Shown here: positions 1 to 13,545 of the stretch, piece by piece
Layout: each line of letters starts with the position of its first letter
Position numbering within the stretch: position 1 is the first letter of the stretch
Assembly (NCBI GenBank): GCA_903813345.2
Contig: CAIIXF020000001.1
Span: 6,697,098 to 6,761,097 of the forward strand
Source of the DNA: Owenia fusiformis
Taxonomy: Eukaryota; Annelida; Polychaeta; Sabellida; Oweniidae
Direction: 5' to 3'
Length of the DNA stretch: 64,000 nucleotides
Position numbers and translations under genes: made by a program
Notes under the pieces: model-generated
Database searches by the model: none
What the model was told of the DNA's origin: nothing
The model's input: the letters and a program-made list of their open reading frames with translations, nothing else

Positions 1-1329
1 ATTTATCAAGATATATTGTTTTACTTGACATGATATTAAGCAAGTATAACCGATTTAGAGAGTCAATCTATACCTTTCCCAGTTCAATTGGCAAACAACA
101 GTTTTTGCATGTTTTGTAAAATATCAACACTTCGTGGATCTATAGCACTCAATGAGCAGTATTAGACACATTTTCTCAGCTGTATTAATGATTTCAGATT
201 GGTATTGTCTAGAACTGGAGATACAACATTTCAAAGTGTTTCATCTCTTTGTTTGAGTAATGCCGCTATTCAAGGGTGTCACTCAATGTCACAGAGATGG
301 AAATTGTCATGATGAAATTTGCATTCCTCATCATTTAGAGAGATGAAGTGAGATACAGTGATTGTGATTACACAAGCTTTTCAATTTTGTCAAAGGTTTG
401 CATAAAAAGGTCCTGTAAGTTTGAACGTGCCGATTGAACAGGGTCTAAAATAGTTCTTTGGCCACTCAGCTCACATGGTAAGGTACATATGGTCAATAAA
501 AGTGGACGCCATAATATAGTTAACTTTAAAAGTTTTAAAATTTAAAGGAAATCAATGTAATGCTTTCAGGCTTCTTGTATAATTGCAAGCAACTTAATGG
601 GGTCATGACCAAAAATTTAAAAGCTGATTTTTAACAATATATGTGGACATGTGTTAAAACTTCTATAGTCACATTATTGAAGTGAAACAAATTGAATTGA
701 GTCAAAGGATTGTGCCACCAATGTTTAAACTTCTAAATGACAAGTGAGTGACAATCACAGCTTACCCATGTGACCTAATAATGTAACCCACAAACATGAC
801 AAACTCATAATCTAATCATTGCTGAAAAACATTACTACATGTACATATGAAAGGCATATTATGTACAACTTCTGTAAGGGAAAGAATGAGGCCTTTGATC
901 GACAAATCCCATCAGTTTATAAACAGACAACTTAAAGTATGATTTAATTGATTTTTCATAAATCATACAAATATAGAATAATAAATGTATCCGTATTATA
1001 CTGTTTACTTCATGATTAAGTGATGCATTTATTGCAAGACAAATGGAACAGACGATTTATTACCTCATATGCGTATCAATAAATAGCAAAAATTGTTAGA
1101 AAATGTAAGAGGGTACATGTAGGACATCAAATTTCTGTTCATAAATATTGTCTTTTCTTCAGATAAACTTGCTAAATCATACATATACCAATGCATAGAA
1201 CTTGTCAAAAACGCAATAGTACATGGAAATGACTGCCCTGATGGCTGCAAAGTAATCAGAATAGACTTCAAAATCAGGGTATCACTATTTTATTATTTAA
1301 CTTTGATTTTGTTTAGAAATTAATCAGAA

Positions 1330-1757
1330 TTACCCAAATGCGAGTAGGTAGTTACCAGTTTCACCACCAGGTGGCTGATTCGGGTCAATTAACATGGCAG
1401 GTATATAAGAAAGTTCCCTTAAACTTAAATATTATCAATTTAAGTGGCTCAATTTTCATATAACCCTTATGTGTCTGATACTTATACTAATGAAAATATA
1501 TCCAGTAAAGCAAAATATTATCTGTCCACTAAAAGAAAAGATATTTCATTTTTTGTGATTTTATAGCATGGGGTCTATGGGGAATCTCCCCGAGCTAGGT
1601 CACATTTTCAAAGAAAATTAATTTTTCAAAGTTAATAAACACTTTTTAAAACCACATTTCTAGATGTAATTTTACATGTAGATTTCAAATATGATATTAC
1701 TTTGACTGAATTTTTAATGACGTAAATCAAGATTATTTCTACTCGCATCTGGGTTAT
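1330..1757 (+). mobile_element. MITE-1, copy 1 (TIR built on GATGCGAGTAG)
   Basis: A segment of about 428 bp with inverted ends: left ACCCAAATGCGAGTAG, right CTACTCGCATCTGGGTTAT. A second copy in opposite orientation lies at 8541-8973. The interior is shared and non-coding, including a CACCACCAGGTGG palindrome near the left end. Confidence 0.8.
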
Positions 1758-1957
1758 TCAAACATGACCATGCTATATCAGAGCTCTCATCTAATCATAA
1801 ATGCAGCATAGCTGTTCTCTAATTCTCCATAGATGGTTCATTATGCACTCTGCACCCGGGAATCTATGTATTGTGTTGGCAAAAATAACAACAAGTTGGT
1901 TTTTCATTCAATCCCCAATTCCCTGACCAATGCTTTCATTTTTTAAGTCTCAATTGG

Positions 1958-2099
1958 AATAAATAATGATAGGTCACTCAATATGGTGAAATTCTGCACT
2001 CGTTGGACAAAATGTCTGTACAAATGCTTTGTACGACATTACAGTATGTCCAAGTCATGCTGAATTTCTGCATATTGAATGGCCTATCATTATTTTTAT
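1958..2099. repeat. Short fold-back (hairpin) element
   Basis: The arms AATAATGATAGG and CCTATCATTATT close an imperfect palindrome of about 140 bp. The arms include GAAATTCTGCA-like and TGGACA/TGTCCA segments and meet near a GTACAAATGCTTTGTAC core. Non-coding; a typical small palindromic MITE. Confidence 0.7.
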
Positions 2100-2411
2100 T
2101 TATTCTTTAAATATGAGATTAAGAGAGTTTTGATTATGAGACTTCTGTTGCATATCTATTGAGAGGTCATAAAGTTAAGTGACTTATTGAGTAGATCAAT
2201 CATCTGCATACGGATATGTTTTCAGGTGCAAACAATCAAACTGTACTTTAGTTACCATAAATAATACATGATTATACACCCCCGACAACCAGAAGTCAGT
2301 CCTTTGAAACTATGTGTTAAAAAAATTCTCAATTGCAATTGTGAAAGAAAATAAAGATTCAAATATAAAAGGTTTTAACACTTTGCCAAACTTATGTAGG
2401 TGGGGGATGAA

Positions 2412-3050
2412 TACAGGGTGTCCCGAAAGTATGGGGCCCCCCTAGGTAGACATATTCCACTGTCCTCATAGTATGTGTCATATATCATTTTAAAGCTCAT
2501 CCAAAGTTACATTGATTTGCCAGGTATCATAATTTAACTCCCAAATGGGAAAAAGTTACAGTCATTTTAAAAGTTAGTGTTTTGTCAAAATAAAGTTCAA
2601 TTCTACACCACATTACTAGTCAATGAGTCCCCCCTTGACCATGTTAACAGCAGCAATTATTTTCAGATATAACCTTAAAAGCCCTTCGAATAGGGGTGTG
2701 GAATTTTATAACCCTCTTAAAACGGCACTTTAGAAGAGTTTCCCTAGAGTTTCCACCCTCATCGTTCTCTTTTTCCAACTCAATATCCATCCGACCCGAA
2801 AAGAATTGCTGCTGTTAAGATGGCCCGGGAGGACACATTGACTAGTGATTTGGTGTAAAATTGAACTTAATTTTGACCAAACACTAAATTTTGAAATGCC
2901 TGTAATTTTTTCACATTTGAGAGTTGAACCATGATACTTGGAGAATCAATGTAACTTTGGATAAGCTTTAAAATGATATATGACACATACTATGAGGACA
3001 GTGGAATATATCTGCCTAGGGTGGGCCCCATACTTTCGGGACACCCTGTA
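2412..3050. mobile_element. Fold-back element FB-640, copy 1 (TACAGGGTGTCCCGAAAGTATGG ends)
   Basis: 639 bp starting TACAGGGTGTCCCGAAAGTA and ending in its near-perfect inverted complement. Arms of about 300 bp pair along most of the element; for example the CATTACTAGTCAATGAGTCC region pairs with GGACACATTGACTAGTGA. TA at each end fits a TA target duplication. No open frame. A second copy is at 14941-15585 in an intron of gene A. Confidence 0.85.
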
Positions 3051-4375
3051 CACCTACTAATGTGAAATATCAATGAATAGGCCAACCAAAATTATTCTTT
3101 TCAACAAGGATTGCCCCTTAAAGTGTTCAAACATTAAACATTGGGGCATTTGATCAAATATGGAAGGGGTGTACATAATCTTAATGCAAGAAACAATAAC
3201 ATTTCAATAAGATCATATTCAGCCAGCAATTGTCAAGGGGGTGCAATTTTTTGGTTTGCATCCAAAAAGGGGGCCATGGGGATTTACCCCTGAAAATTTA
3301 CATTGTATATGGTGCATTCTTAGTATTTCAAACTATACTTTGTTAATGTTTTTTCCAACAAATTTTACAAAAATCACACCCCCTGGCTGCACCGATGTTA
3401 CATTTCAAAACTTTTCTCATATTCTACTTGGCCACATTAAGCAACCATATCAAGACAGCAATGGGTTACAAACAGTATTTTATTTGATCACAAAACATCA
3501 CCTCTAGCTAGGAGCATACAAAATGTTTGGATCTTTGCCAATTTATAGGCGCCATGCAAACCAAATCGAAAACATTGATAGCTTTATGTCATTATAGCCC
3601 TGAAGAATGGGAGACAGCATCATCAATCTTAAATAAGAATGTTTCTATGAAGTCTGTCCATCATTATGATTACTATTGCGCCATCCTTTGTAAAATGAGC
3701 CTTTAACACCAGTCTGTATTGTGTTTAAACACAATCTGTAGACTTGAAAGGAATATCTCTGTCTATGGCTATCCCTTGGAAGATGCCACCTGCTATTATC
3801 TGTGTTTTGTTGGACAATATACCTGAAATGAAATAATAAGAATATATTCAAATGACAAGTACAATAAGTAATTAATGAATCTAATATGAAATTGAAGTGC
3901 TATCACTTCATCAGGTTGTTGAATATATAAAGGTAACAAGGCCAAGTTTTATTAATTTGTATTTTTAACTATTTTCATTAACGCGAGACTAATGTTTCTT
4001 CCACGGATGACTGAGCACTGACAGTTATTAGATAAATGAGCAAAAAAAAGAGTTCCATGCTGGAAGAAATGGTTTCTGCATTAATCATTTTCCTGAAATA
4101 ATTAATTTTCTAAATACATATTGACATTCAATTAATTGTTTACTCATTCCATAATCTGGGGACAATGAGTGCTTTTTATCCTACATTGGTAGACATTGGA
4201 CAAAAGAGACACTATTCGCTCATCCTTGATGATCTGGATCAAACTGTTTTTCTTGTTATGGTTGAATAAAATTCTCAACGGTAAAATAACATTACATAAT
4301 AAAAAGTATATACAAACTATTTGATTTCAATGTTTAGATTTGTTAATACAGGAAGTTGTTAATGTCAGAGATTGT

Positions 4376-5190
4376 AAATAATTGTAATGGATTGTAAACA
4401 TTATGCCTGTGAATTTCAAAACACGAATGCCTGAAACTACTAGGGTCTGAGCAAATATCCAACACAAATGTTTGAGAATATTAGGGACTGTGAATATCAT
4501 GTCACATCATCATTTGAATGCCTTTCAAGGAAATTTCAAAAAAATATGAATTCGGTTGAATATCAGAGACTGTCACATGATTGAATGTGAAGATAAGAGA
4601 CTGTGAATATCATAAAATACTAATTGGTTTGAATACTAGAAACTGTGCATATCATACACATGATTGAATGAGAATGTAAGAGACTGTGAATATCATAAAA
4701 ACTAATTGGTTTGAATACTAGAAACTGTGCATATCATACACATAGTTGAATGAGAATGTAAGAGACTGTGAATATCATGAATACTAATTGGTTTAAATAC
4801 TAGAAACTGTGCATAACATACACATAGTTGAATGAGAATGTAAGAGACTGTGAATATCATAAATACTAATTGGTTTGAATACTAGAAACTGTGCATATCA
4901 TACACATGATTGAATGAGAATGTAAGAGACTGTGAATATCATAAATACTAATTGGTTTGAATACTAGAAACTGTGCATATCATACACATGATTGAATGAG
5001 AATGTAAGAGACTGTGAATATCATAAAAACTAATTGGTTTGAATACTAGAAACTGTGCATATCATACACATGGTTGAATGAGAATGTAAGAGACTGTGAA
5101 TATCATAAATACTAATTGGTTTGAATACTAGAAACTGTGCATATCATACACATGGTTGAATGAGAATGTAAGAGACTGTGAATATCATAC
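4376..5190 (+). repeat. 82-bp tandem satellite
   Basis: From about 4596 to 5190 the motif AGAGACTGTGAATATCAT recurs every 82-83 bp (4596, 4679, 4761, 4843, 4925, 5007, 5089, 5171), alternating with GAAACTGTGCATATCATACA. Units differ by only a few bases. Upstream to about 4376 there are decayed versions with GACTGTGAATATC. Non-coding. Confidence 0.93.
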
Positions 5191-5499
5191 ACTTGGTAAA
5201 ATAGTTAAAATAATATAGAATAAAATGTTTAATATACTGCTAAATAAGTTGCATTAAGAGAGAATCGTAGAGAATATTTTTTCCTGTATAATAGGCAGTT
5301 ATTTCTTTTATTATAGCGGAAAAAAATATAATACGTATTTTTAAGAATTATTTTTGATTTAATAATATTATTCGTGTATTATTTAAAGGGAACAACATAT
5401 AATACCATATAATATAGAATAATATTCCTGTCAGGAGCAAATATTATGTTGGCATTTGCAATCAAAAACCGATTATACGCTGTTATTTTCAAGCCATTA

Positions 5500-7320
5500 A
5501 TCCCTAATTATTCAATTCCTATGAAATGAGTTTCATTCATACTGAGAATTAATCCATTTGTTATGGTTAATGGATTAATCTCTACAGCTGATGGCTCTTA
5601 ATTCCACAAAAATAATTTGCAAAATAAGTTTTTACATACACATTTGATTATATAATGTCCCTATTGTTATGATTAACATTGTGTTAAATTTTTGATTCAA
5701 TCAATTAATTCATTGTAAAGTTAATTTTTGAATTCTTAATTAATTGGTTTTCCTCACATTTTTATTCCATTGTTTCCTTGTCACATTAAGTTTACAACAA
5801 ACAACACTTAAAGCCCCCTCTTACACAAACACCTTTAATCACTTCACAAACAACACAAAACATATATGACACGAAACTGCTATATATCAATACATTACGA
5901 ATTTGGTATTGGTCCGTGGGGGGGGTCGTTGGGTTCAAGTAAATCCCCTTCCCCCCTTGCCAAGATTCTTTCAAAATCCTACATTTTTTACCAATCTGAG
6001 CACTATTAAGTGATTTTGGGCCAAAATTATCAATTGTGACCCCTTGGTTTGTTTTGAAAATTGATCCCCTGGGCTAAAACTTATTACGAGCCTGTAATAT
6101 ATTGGATGTGTTGCTCCGATTTCTTCTGGCAAATCACTGATAATAAATTAGGAAACGTGCATTAGATTAACTGATACAAGTGGTCCATGCTAAAACAAAA
6201 TTAAAACTTGTATTCTCTCACATTTCACAATTCATGTGTTTTCTGTTATCCATATAATATCTGAGATATAAACCAGGGATATAAACAACAGATTAGTCCA
6301 TGATGCAATACATTTGTTTCTACTACAATTGGACCATTTCTTTTAATTAAAGCTGGTTTTATTAACCTTTCTTTGTTTTCCATTTCTAAATACATATACA
6401 ATATGTTTAGTTGTTTGATAATGAAAATAAAGAAGCGGGGACATTTTACATTTATTCTTAATATTTTATCTTACAAAGCGATGATTATGCTTTGAGCAAA
6501 TTAGTGCATGGTAGATAAATATGTAAATAAATAACATATTGGCATATGGTACATGTATGTCAGAGCAATATGATAAGCAAAACTTTAATCCCCAATTATT
6601 CAATTTCTTTAATATGAGTTTCGTTAACACTGATACTAATCCGTTTGTTAGAGGCAATGGATTAATTTCCAACAGCCAACAATTCTAAGTTTCACAAAAT
6701 TCAAAAATTCAGTTTTTCATATTTATTTGATTGTATAATGTCCCTAATGTTATGATTAACATTGTGTTAAAATTTGGATTAAATTGATTGACTCAATGGA
6801 AAGTTGATTTTTAACTAATGGATTTCCTTACATTTTCACTCCATTGTTTGTCAGCCATATTAAGTTTAAAAAGCTAAAAACATTACGCATTTAATACAGG
6901 CCTGTACCTAACGAGTGACGACCCCCCCCCCCCTTGGCCAACAATTTTTTCAAAATCATGCAGATTTTCATCATTCACATTCATGTATTGAATTCAGAGC
7001 AATATAAGTAATACTTTAATCCCTAAGTTTTTTCAATTTCTATGAGATGAGTTTTGTTCACTGATTACTAATCTGTTTGTGAGAGTTAATCCGTTTGTTG
7101 GAGTTAATGGATTAATATCTAGAGCCGATTGTTCTAATTTCCACAAAAAATTATAATTTGCAAATTAAATTATTCATATTTGTTTTATTGTATAGAATCC
7201 CTCTTTCTATGATTAACATTGTGTTAAAATTTGGATTGAATCGATTAACTCATTGGAAAGTTAATTTTTTGATTTTTAATTGATGACTTTTTCACACTTT
7301 TACTCCATTGTTAACATTAA
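5500..7320 (+). repeat. Triplicated segment of about 300-450 bp (near 5500-5790, 6585-6860 and 7015-7320)
   Basis: Each copy starts near CCCTAATTATTCAATTCCTA or a variant and runs through GATTAATCCGTTTGTT and TGGATTAAT. It continues through CTAATTCCACAAAA and ATGATTAACATTGTGTTAAA to CACATTTTTACTCCATTGTT. Copies 1 and 2 are followed by a C- or G-run flanked by GGTCG/CGACC-like sequence (near 5920 and 6925). Copies are diverged, so this is an old direct-repeat array or repeated insertion of one element. Confidence 0.75.
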
Positions 7321-8180
7321 TTTCAATCAAGTTAAATTTCTTTCTTCTAAACATTTATTTGTAAATATTTTTCAAATAGAAATATAACAATCAAAATAAA
7401 ATAAGTGTGACATGTGTAAGTAATAGAGATGAGAAGGCCAGTAGAACGGTTGATCCTATTAACCATGCCATGCTGTGCATTCTTTGTTTTGTTTGGTTAA
7501 GTAATTAACCAGATGTATTGTACATCAAGTTGGACGAGAATAATCGAGTATAATATTTTTAGAACCCAAATAATACAATATAATTTGATATATTCTGCTT
7601 AGATTGGAAAATACTAGAAAATAATATTTTTTAGAATGGAAAAAAATTCTATATAAACTGCAATCATCAGTTTGGATTGATAAATATGACCAAATAATAT
7701 TTTAGAAAGACTGAATAAATATAAATTGGCGCAAATAATTCTAAAAAATAATATTATACTGGGAATAAAACATCCTGCTACATTTTCTTATTGAGATAAT
7801 CGGATTTGGTAAATGTTTATATGTACAAATAATATATTTGGATCTCACTTATTTCTAATTATATTATATTAATCTCTATATAATATAGTATATTATGCTG
7901 ATTATATTTTTTTCCTTCATAATATAATATAATAATTACAATACTGAATGGAAATACTGTATTATTACGCATCTTTTTACACAAATATCCGAAAATAAAA
8001 CATCTTTATATATATTATTTTATTGATTTCACCAAGTGATACATACGAATACCTTTACAATATCAAAAAAATATGACTTTTGAACATAAGTGATTGTGAA
8101 CCTCAAGGGCTCAAGAGAACAACAGAGTTTTTGAAAGTTAATGATTCAATTATCATTCTATGTGTATCTATATTGTTTTG

Positions 8181-8212
8181 TTAATTGTATTGTATTGTAT
8201 TGTATTTTGTTT
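8181..8212 (+). repeat. TATTG microsatellite
   Basis: Short run of the pentamer TATTG (TGTATTGTATTGTATTGTAT), four to five units. Confidence 0.7.
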
Positions 8213-8439
8213 ACCACCAATTAAGGTGAGTAATACCTCTCGGGTATATCCCGTATATATATATGGTCAGAATTTACGTAATTAACCTTAAAGATAGAAC
8301 CAGAAACCCCACCTTGAAGGAGCCCTGTGTTCTTTTATGTGCACTTATACATAAAAATACAAGTCCACACCACAGCCTTTTGTACGAGTTGTGGACCACT
8401 CAGTCAAACACCCTGAAGTACTTTATGCAAACAAGCAAA

Positions 8440-8525
8440 TTAAGTCTTGCCTGAACCGGGGATCGAATCCGGGCTATTGTGTAAGAGGTACACAAGCTAC
8501 CGTTGAGCTATACGGGTGGACTATA
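8440..8525 (-). repeat. tRNA-like fragment, probably a SINE head
   Basis: The minus strand reads TATAGCTCAACGGTAGC (A-box like), then a perfect TTGTGTA/TACACAA hairpin in the anticodon-arm position, then GGATTCGATCC (B-box like). The acceptor arms do not pair and the T-arm has a mismatch, so it is not a functional tRNA. It ends about 15 bp before MITE-1 copy 2. Confidence 0.5.
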
Positions 8526-8540
8526 ACTCTCAAGAATAGA

Positions 8541-8973
8541 CTTGATGCGAGTAGAAATAATCTTGATTTACGTCATTAAATATTCAAAATTCAGTCAAAG
8601 TGATGTCATATTTGAAATCTACATGTTTAAGTACATCTAGAAATATGGTTTTGAAAATTGTCTATCAACTTTGAAAATTTAATTTTTTTGAAAATGTGAC
8701 TTCTTGTTCGGGTTGAATCCTCATAGACCCCATGTTACAAAATCACAAAAAGTGAATTATCTTTTCTTGTATTGGACAGATAAAATTTTCTTTTACTGGG
8801 CATATTTTAATTTGCATAACTATTAGATACATGAGGTTTATATGAAAATTGAACCACGCAAATAGATGTAATTTAAGTTAAAGGGAACTTTCTACAATAC
8901 CCGCCATGCTATCTGACCCGAACGAGCCACCTGGTGGTGAATCTAGTAACTACCTACTCGCATCTGCGTTATT
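8541..8973 (-). mobile_element. MITE-1, copy 2 (inverted relative to copy 1)
   Basis: About 433 bp, similar over its length to the reverse complement of 1330-1757. It begins GATGCGAGTAGAAATAATC and ends with CTACTCGCATCTGCGTTAT. The two copies differ at scattered positions, so neither is very recent. Confidence 0.8.
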
Positions 8974-10617
8974 GGGGATTGTGAAAGTCTGTGCATGTAA
9001 AGCTTACAACGGGAACTTTTGTAGCACCAACTTCTTTTTGGTGTGAGCATGAGAAGTGATGCAAATGCAATATTGTTAATTCAAGGAACTTTGATGCCAG
9101 AAATGTAAGTATTGAAAATGTTGTTCTACATTCTCTATCACTAACTTGAATTGTGAAGATCATGGATGGATTATGTTCATAATTGAGTGTCATCTTGTAC
9201 TTTATTTTTTATTGCATTGATTTACAATTTAATTATATCTCATAATATTGATAATTATTTACAGGTAATAAGAAAATTCTAACATTTCTACCTGAGTTAT
9301 GTGACATATATTGCCAGGTTTTATGATATTAGTTAATGCCTTACAAGCATTTACTAGTATCTACTTATTTGATATTTTTAGAGATAATGATTTATAGCTG
9401 AAATAAAAGTAAAAATTTTCTGGCACAGAATATCAGACAGATACAAACATATAATAATCAATTATCAGTCTATAAATATACTTTACTTTTTCTTGCTTGT
9501 CATTCACTTCAGAATACGTTGCTATTTTTGGGTTGGAACATGGTATACATGGACATGTATTATCAGTTTAGACTTTAAGACTAGGAATGGTAAGCCCAAC
9601 GTCTCCTGATATTTTATAACCGTACATGTATGTATAAAAGAAGAGTAGAAAATCAAAATAAAAGTAAAAAATGGCCACCAATTTTCAAAATAGCTATCCT
9701 ATAAGGCAAATGTCTCCAAATATCTCTTACAAAGCAAATTGTCTCCAAATATCTCTTACTCTGTTACTTTTAGCAATACAATAATACCATCATGTAAATT
9801 GTCAAGAGAAAATATGTCATACTTCTAAGTTACCATATAAAAATAACAAAATTGGTGCAAAATTGCCTGGTCCATTACTTTAAGAGCTGTACCAAAGATA
9901 TAAAACAACATGCAGAAAAATGGATGGACAGACAGACAAATTGAGGGATTGACTGAGGCATTATCCTTCTGTACTTCGTCCAGTGGAATAATCAAACACT
10001 AAAATGAAGTGTAAAAAGGAAATAGAATGCTTGAAAGATATACAGAAGAAAATAGGGCATCAAAAACTGCAAGTTCAAGGAAACAAGCCCCACCATTCTC
10101 AATAAATGATCAAATGCACAAAGAAAATTACCTCCTTCCATAACATCACATACAAGTAACAATAACTATTACCACTTCGTCTAAATTAAATTAGAAAACT
10201 ACTTGAGGATCGTTAGAACACCGTGACAAACCATTATATTAAACTAGATACAAACTTGTGTTGACATAAAAAGAATTTGTTTTACAGGCATTTGTGGTGT
10301 GCACTGTTTAGTTGGTATGACAACATCTTGTTCTTCTGAGCTTACTGATGTGATTGATTATTATGAAAATGAATTGACTGATAGTTATTTAAAGATAAAC
10401 CCATTGAATTACTATTCAATTATGTGTGAACACTTTTGTTGAACTAATCCAAAAATCAATTAAATTCTATTTAGTATACAATGAGGTTATTGCACTATAC
10501 CTGTACTTTTGAGTCATGCAGATCACTAAATTAAGAATAAGACTCACCAGTTATAATATCTAGCTTACAGACCGGTTTGCAGTTGCTTGTTAAACAATGC
10601 ATGTAATAATTATATAC

Positions 10618-10734
10618 AAGGCATTCATATGCAAAATGTCACCACCTGCCATTTGTTACAGATGCCAGACAAAAAGTTGGAGACTATAACAATATGTTAT
10701 CAGTTCTGGTGGTGACATAATAACTGATGGTTAC
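10618..10734 (+). mobile_element. Short TGTCACCAC-family element, copy 1
   Basis: Starts CAAGGCATTCATATGCAAAA then TGTCACCACC and ends GGTGGTGACATAATAACTG. Internal GTTACAGATGCC and GGAGACTATAACAATATG match the larger family members at 54361 and 57711. About 117 bp with no array inside. Confidence 0.7.
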
Positions 10735-13545
10735 AAACATCAAAAATTCAAAAAACATCACAAATTAAGACCAATGTTTAATGATGCTTGTATACACCCA
10801 TCAAACAGCACTTGTGGGATTTCCAAAAGGTATGGATATGATAAAATGTTGACATTCCTTTTTTGATATTCATTATTTTTGGGGGAGTTTTGGATAACAC
10901 AGGTAAATGATTAAGAGAACCATTGGGATCAGACCAATAAGGCAAGTGATCAAGTTACTTCTTTTTTGAAATGTAAACCTTATTAAATTAAAGAGCTGTT
11001 CCTGGAATATTGTGGTGGCAGAGCGTGTTAGATATTGGTTCTCAACTTGCCTTTCAATCTTTGGCCTTTCTCTTTTTTGCCCTTGTGCTTACTTTTATCT
11101 ATCAGTGTCATCATAATTCCTTTTTCATTCTTGATAAAAAACTTAAAGTATACTTTGTTGTAACAGTTGTTACTGTTAGGTTATAGAAATTTTGCTAACA
11201 CAATTATCATGCACTAAATTCTACACACTTTCAAAAGCATGCTTAGCATCATCTCTTGTGATACTGAATTGAATCACTCAGTTGTTAGGTTCAGATTCAT
11301 CCTTTCCATTATCCTTTCAAACTAATATTATTAATCGTCATCTTATCAACACAATATTAAGAATCTATAATTGCAGTGTAATAATGTGACAATAAACCAT
11401 TCATAAAAATGATGCATGCAAACAATATAAAAAAATAATACCACAACTTACGGACATTATTTAACACTTGCAGATTATCTCAATGTTGTTGGTCTAGTTC
11501 GGTTGCATGGTACTATAACATATCAATATCTTATCAGTTCAGAGCTTGCTGAGTTAACCTCCATTTTATAGCTTGATTGAATTAATGTGAGTTTAAATAA
11601 AAACATATACTGATTTGTTTAATCATTTCAATAACCTAGATCAATTTTGTGTGGGTGTAGCTACCTTTTTATAAATATTTTTGAAGCATCTGTAAACTTT
11701 ATCCAATAAATAACAAATTGTAATTGTTTCCTATCATGTCATAAAGTCATAATATTTAATTTAGTAGGCTTATATTTGTGTATTTAAAATATTGCTAATC
11801 TAGGACTATTCAACAATTTCTCTTTAATTGCATGATGGCTGGTGGAAAGTCTTATCTAACTTCTTTTACTCAATGATAAGAAAATAAAATGATGAATGAA
11901 TAATAAGTCTGAGATATAAAAGAAACCGCAAAAACTATACCAATCCAGGATGTGTTCATGAATAAAACTGCAAAACAAATACAATAAAAGATATCTTTAA
12001 ATCATTTATTGTGAACCAGGTTAAAAGTTGAGCAATCTGAAACCTGATATATGATAACCATACGGCGATCACTACCAGATATAATTAAAGCTGGAATTCA
12101 ATTATTCAGATAATATGGCATCAGATGAAATACTAATAATTGCGGATGTGGGGTATGGAAATTCAGCCGGGACAATGTGTGGGATAGATGCTGCTTGAGA
12201 TTGAGGAAGATATATTTAGATTAAGTATCTATTGTAAATCAACTAATCCTACTAAAGACAGACTAAAGTCTACATTGCATTGTTTTTGACTGCTATTTTT
12301 GGATTCTCTTCTTTGCACTGGCAGAATTAGGCTGAAGTTAAAGGTAAGTTGGATTTTGATGTCATTTAATTAAGAGTCGAGAATTAAACTTTATATGTTG
12401 GGGAAAAAAGAATCCAATAAATCAATTCAGGGAAAATTACAAACATGAAAATTCTTATGAAGATATCACTTTTCGAAAGCAATACAAGCCCTGTAAATCA
12501 TATAACTATAATATAAAGTAATGTTAATATAAAACATAAAAAATTTCTAAATAAATTATTGAACAAAAAGATAATATGTAGATACACTCTAGATATTATG
12601 CGATGATTGAAAAAATATTGTTTCTGCTCCAGCTATTTTTGCTGTTTTAGATTCTTTATTTGGCACCCACTGCACTTATATCTGTTTAATTTCTCATAAA
12701 ATCTTTGCCCATTAAATCCAAGAAAATTAATTAATTAATTCAACAAGGTACTACCTCATAACAAACTGCTTAATCTATCCTAATATAAATTGTACTGGAC
12801 ATGACATAAAAGAACATAAGGTTGAATAACTTTAATAATCATTATCTCTATTAATAACAATGAAAACATACAATATAGGAATTAGTATAAAAAATTTCTC
12901 ATTTATATTAATAAAAAAACTTTTTTATATCACATTCTTGATGGACAGAAACATATTCATCAAAACAATCACCATTGTGTAAATGACCGACTGAACTGCC
13001 ATATCAGTGAATAATATTTTTACATCTGTAAAGAAATACACTCAATGTCCATCAATCAACAATTAAATATGTCAATGACGAACTGCGTAATCACAACCCA
13101 CTAGTTTTATTTTTCAATCTAATAATACATTGAATATAATTTATAGCTGGTTAGCTGCCAGTTTGGTTACTCTATGTTGTTCTCATTAAAATACAAACGT
13201 CATAGATTTGGATTATTTCCACTAATCCATTATATTTTTCTTAAAGACATTCAAAGTATAATGTGGAGGATAAATACATTAATGATCCCACATTCAAATC
13301 TAAATGCGACCTTGTGAGGGAGTAATTTATCCTCATGTCACTACTGGGTTATTAATGGTAATTTTACAGGCTACATTGTGAGACTGTAACATTTATAGAC
13401 AATAAGATAATAATATAATTCTGAGTTATGGAAAATTCTTGCATCAAGCAGAGAATATGGCACACCTTAGAACCTGTCACATGCTGTGATAGAGAACCTA
13501 GAAATGATTTGTGATCATTTATATAGCTTTTTGACATTGTAGAGG

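Larger units (their letters stand above)
1..13545. other. Gene-free, repeat-rich region
   Basis: No exon, domain or convincing open frame could be supported on either strand. The content is AT-rich sequence with the repeats listed separately (MITEs, fold-back elements, 82-bp satellite, triplicated segment, tRNA-like fragment). The stretches 3051-4375, 9000-10600 and 10750-13545 show nothing beyond simple AT-rich sequence to my eye. Confidence 0.6.

Noticed and set aside
4376-5190. CRISPR-like regular array
   Set aside because: Repeat and spacer are both conserved (plain tandem satellite), in a eukaryotic context.
8440-8525. Functional tRNA gene
   Set aside because: The acceptor stem does not pair, the T-arm has a mismatch and the base before the putative anticodon is not T.
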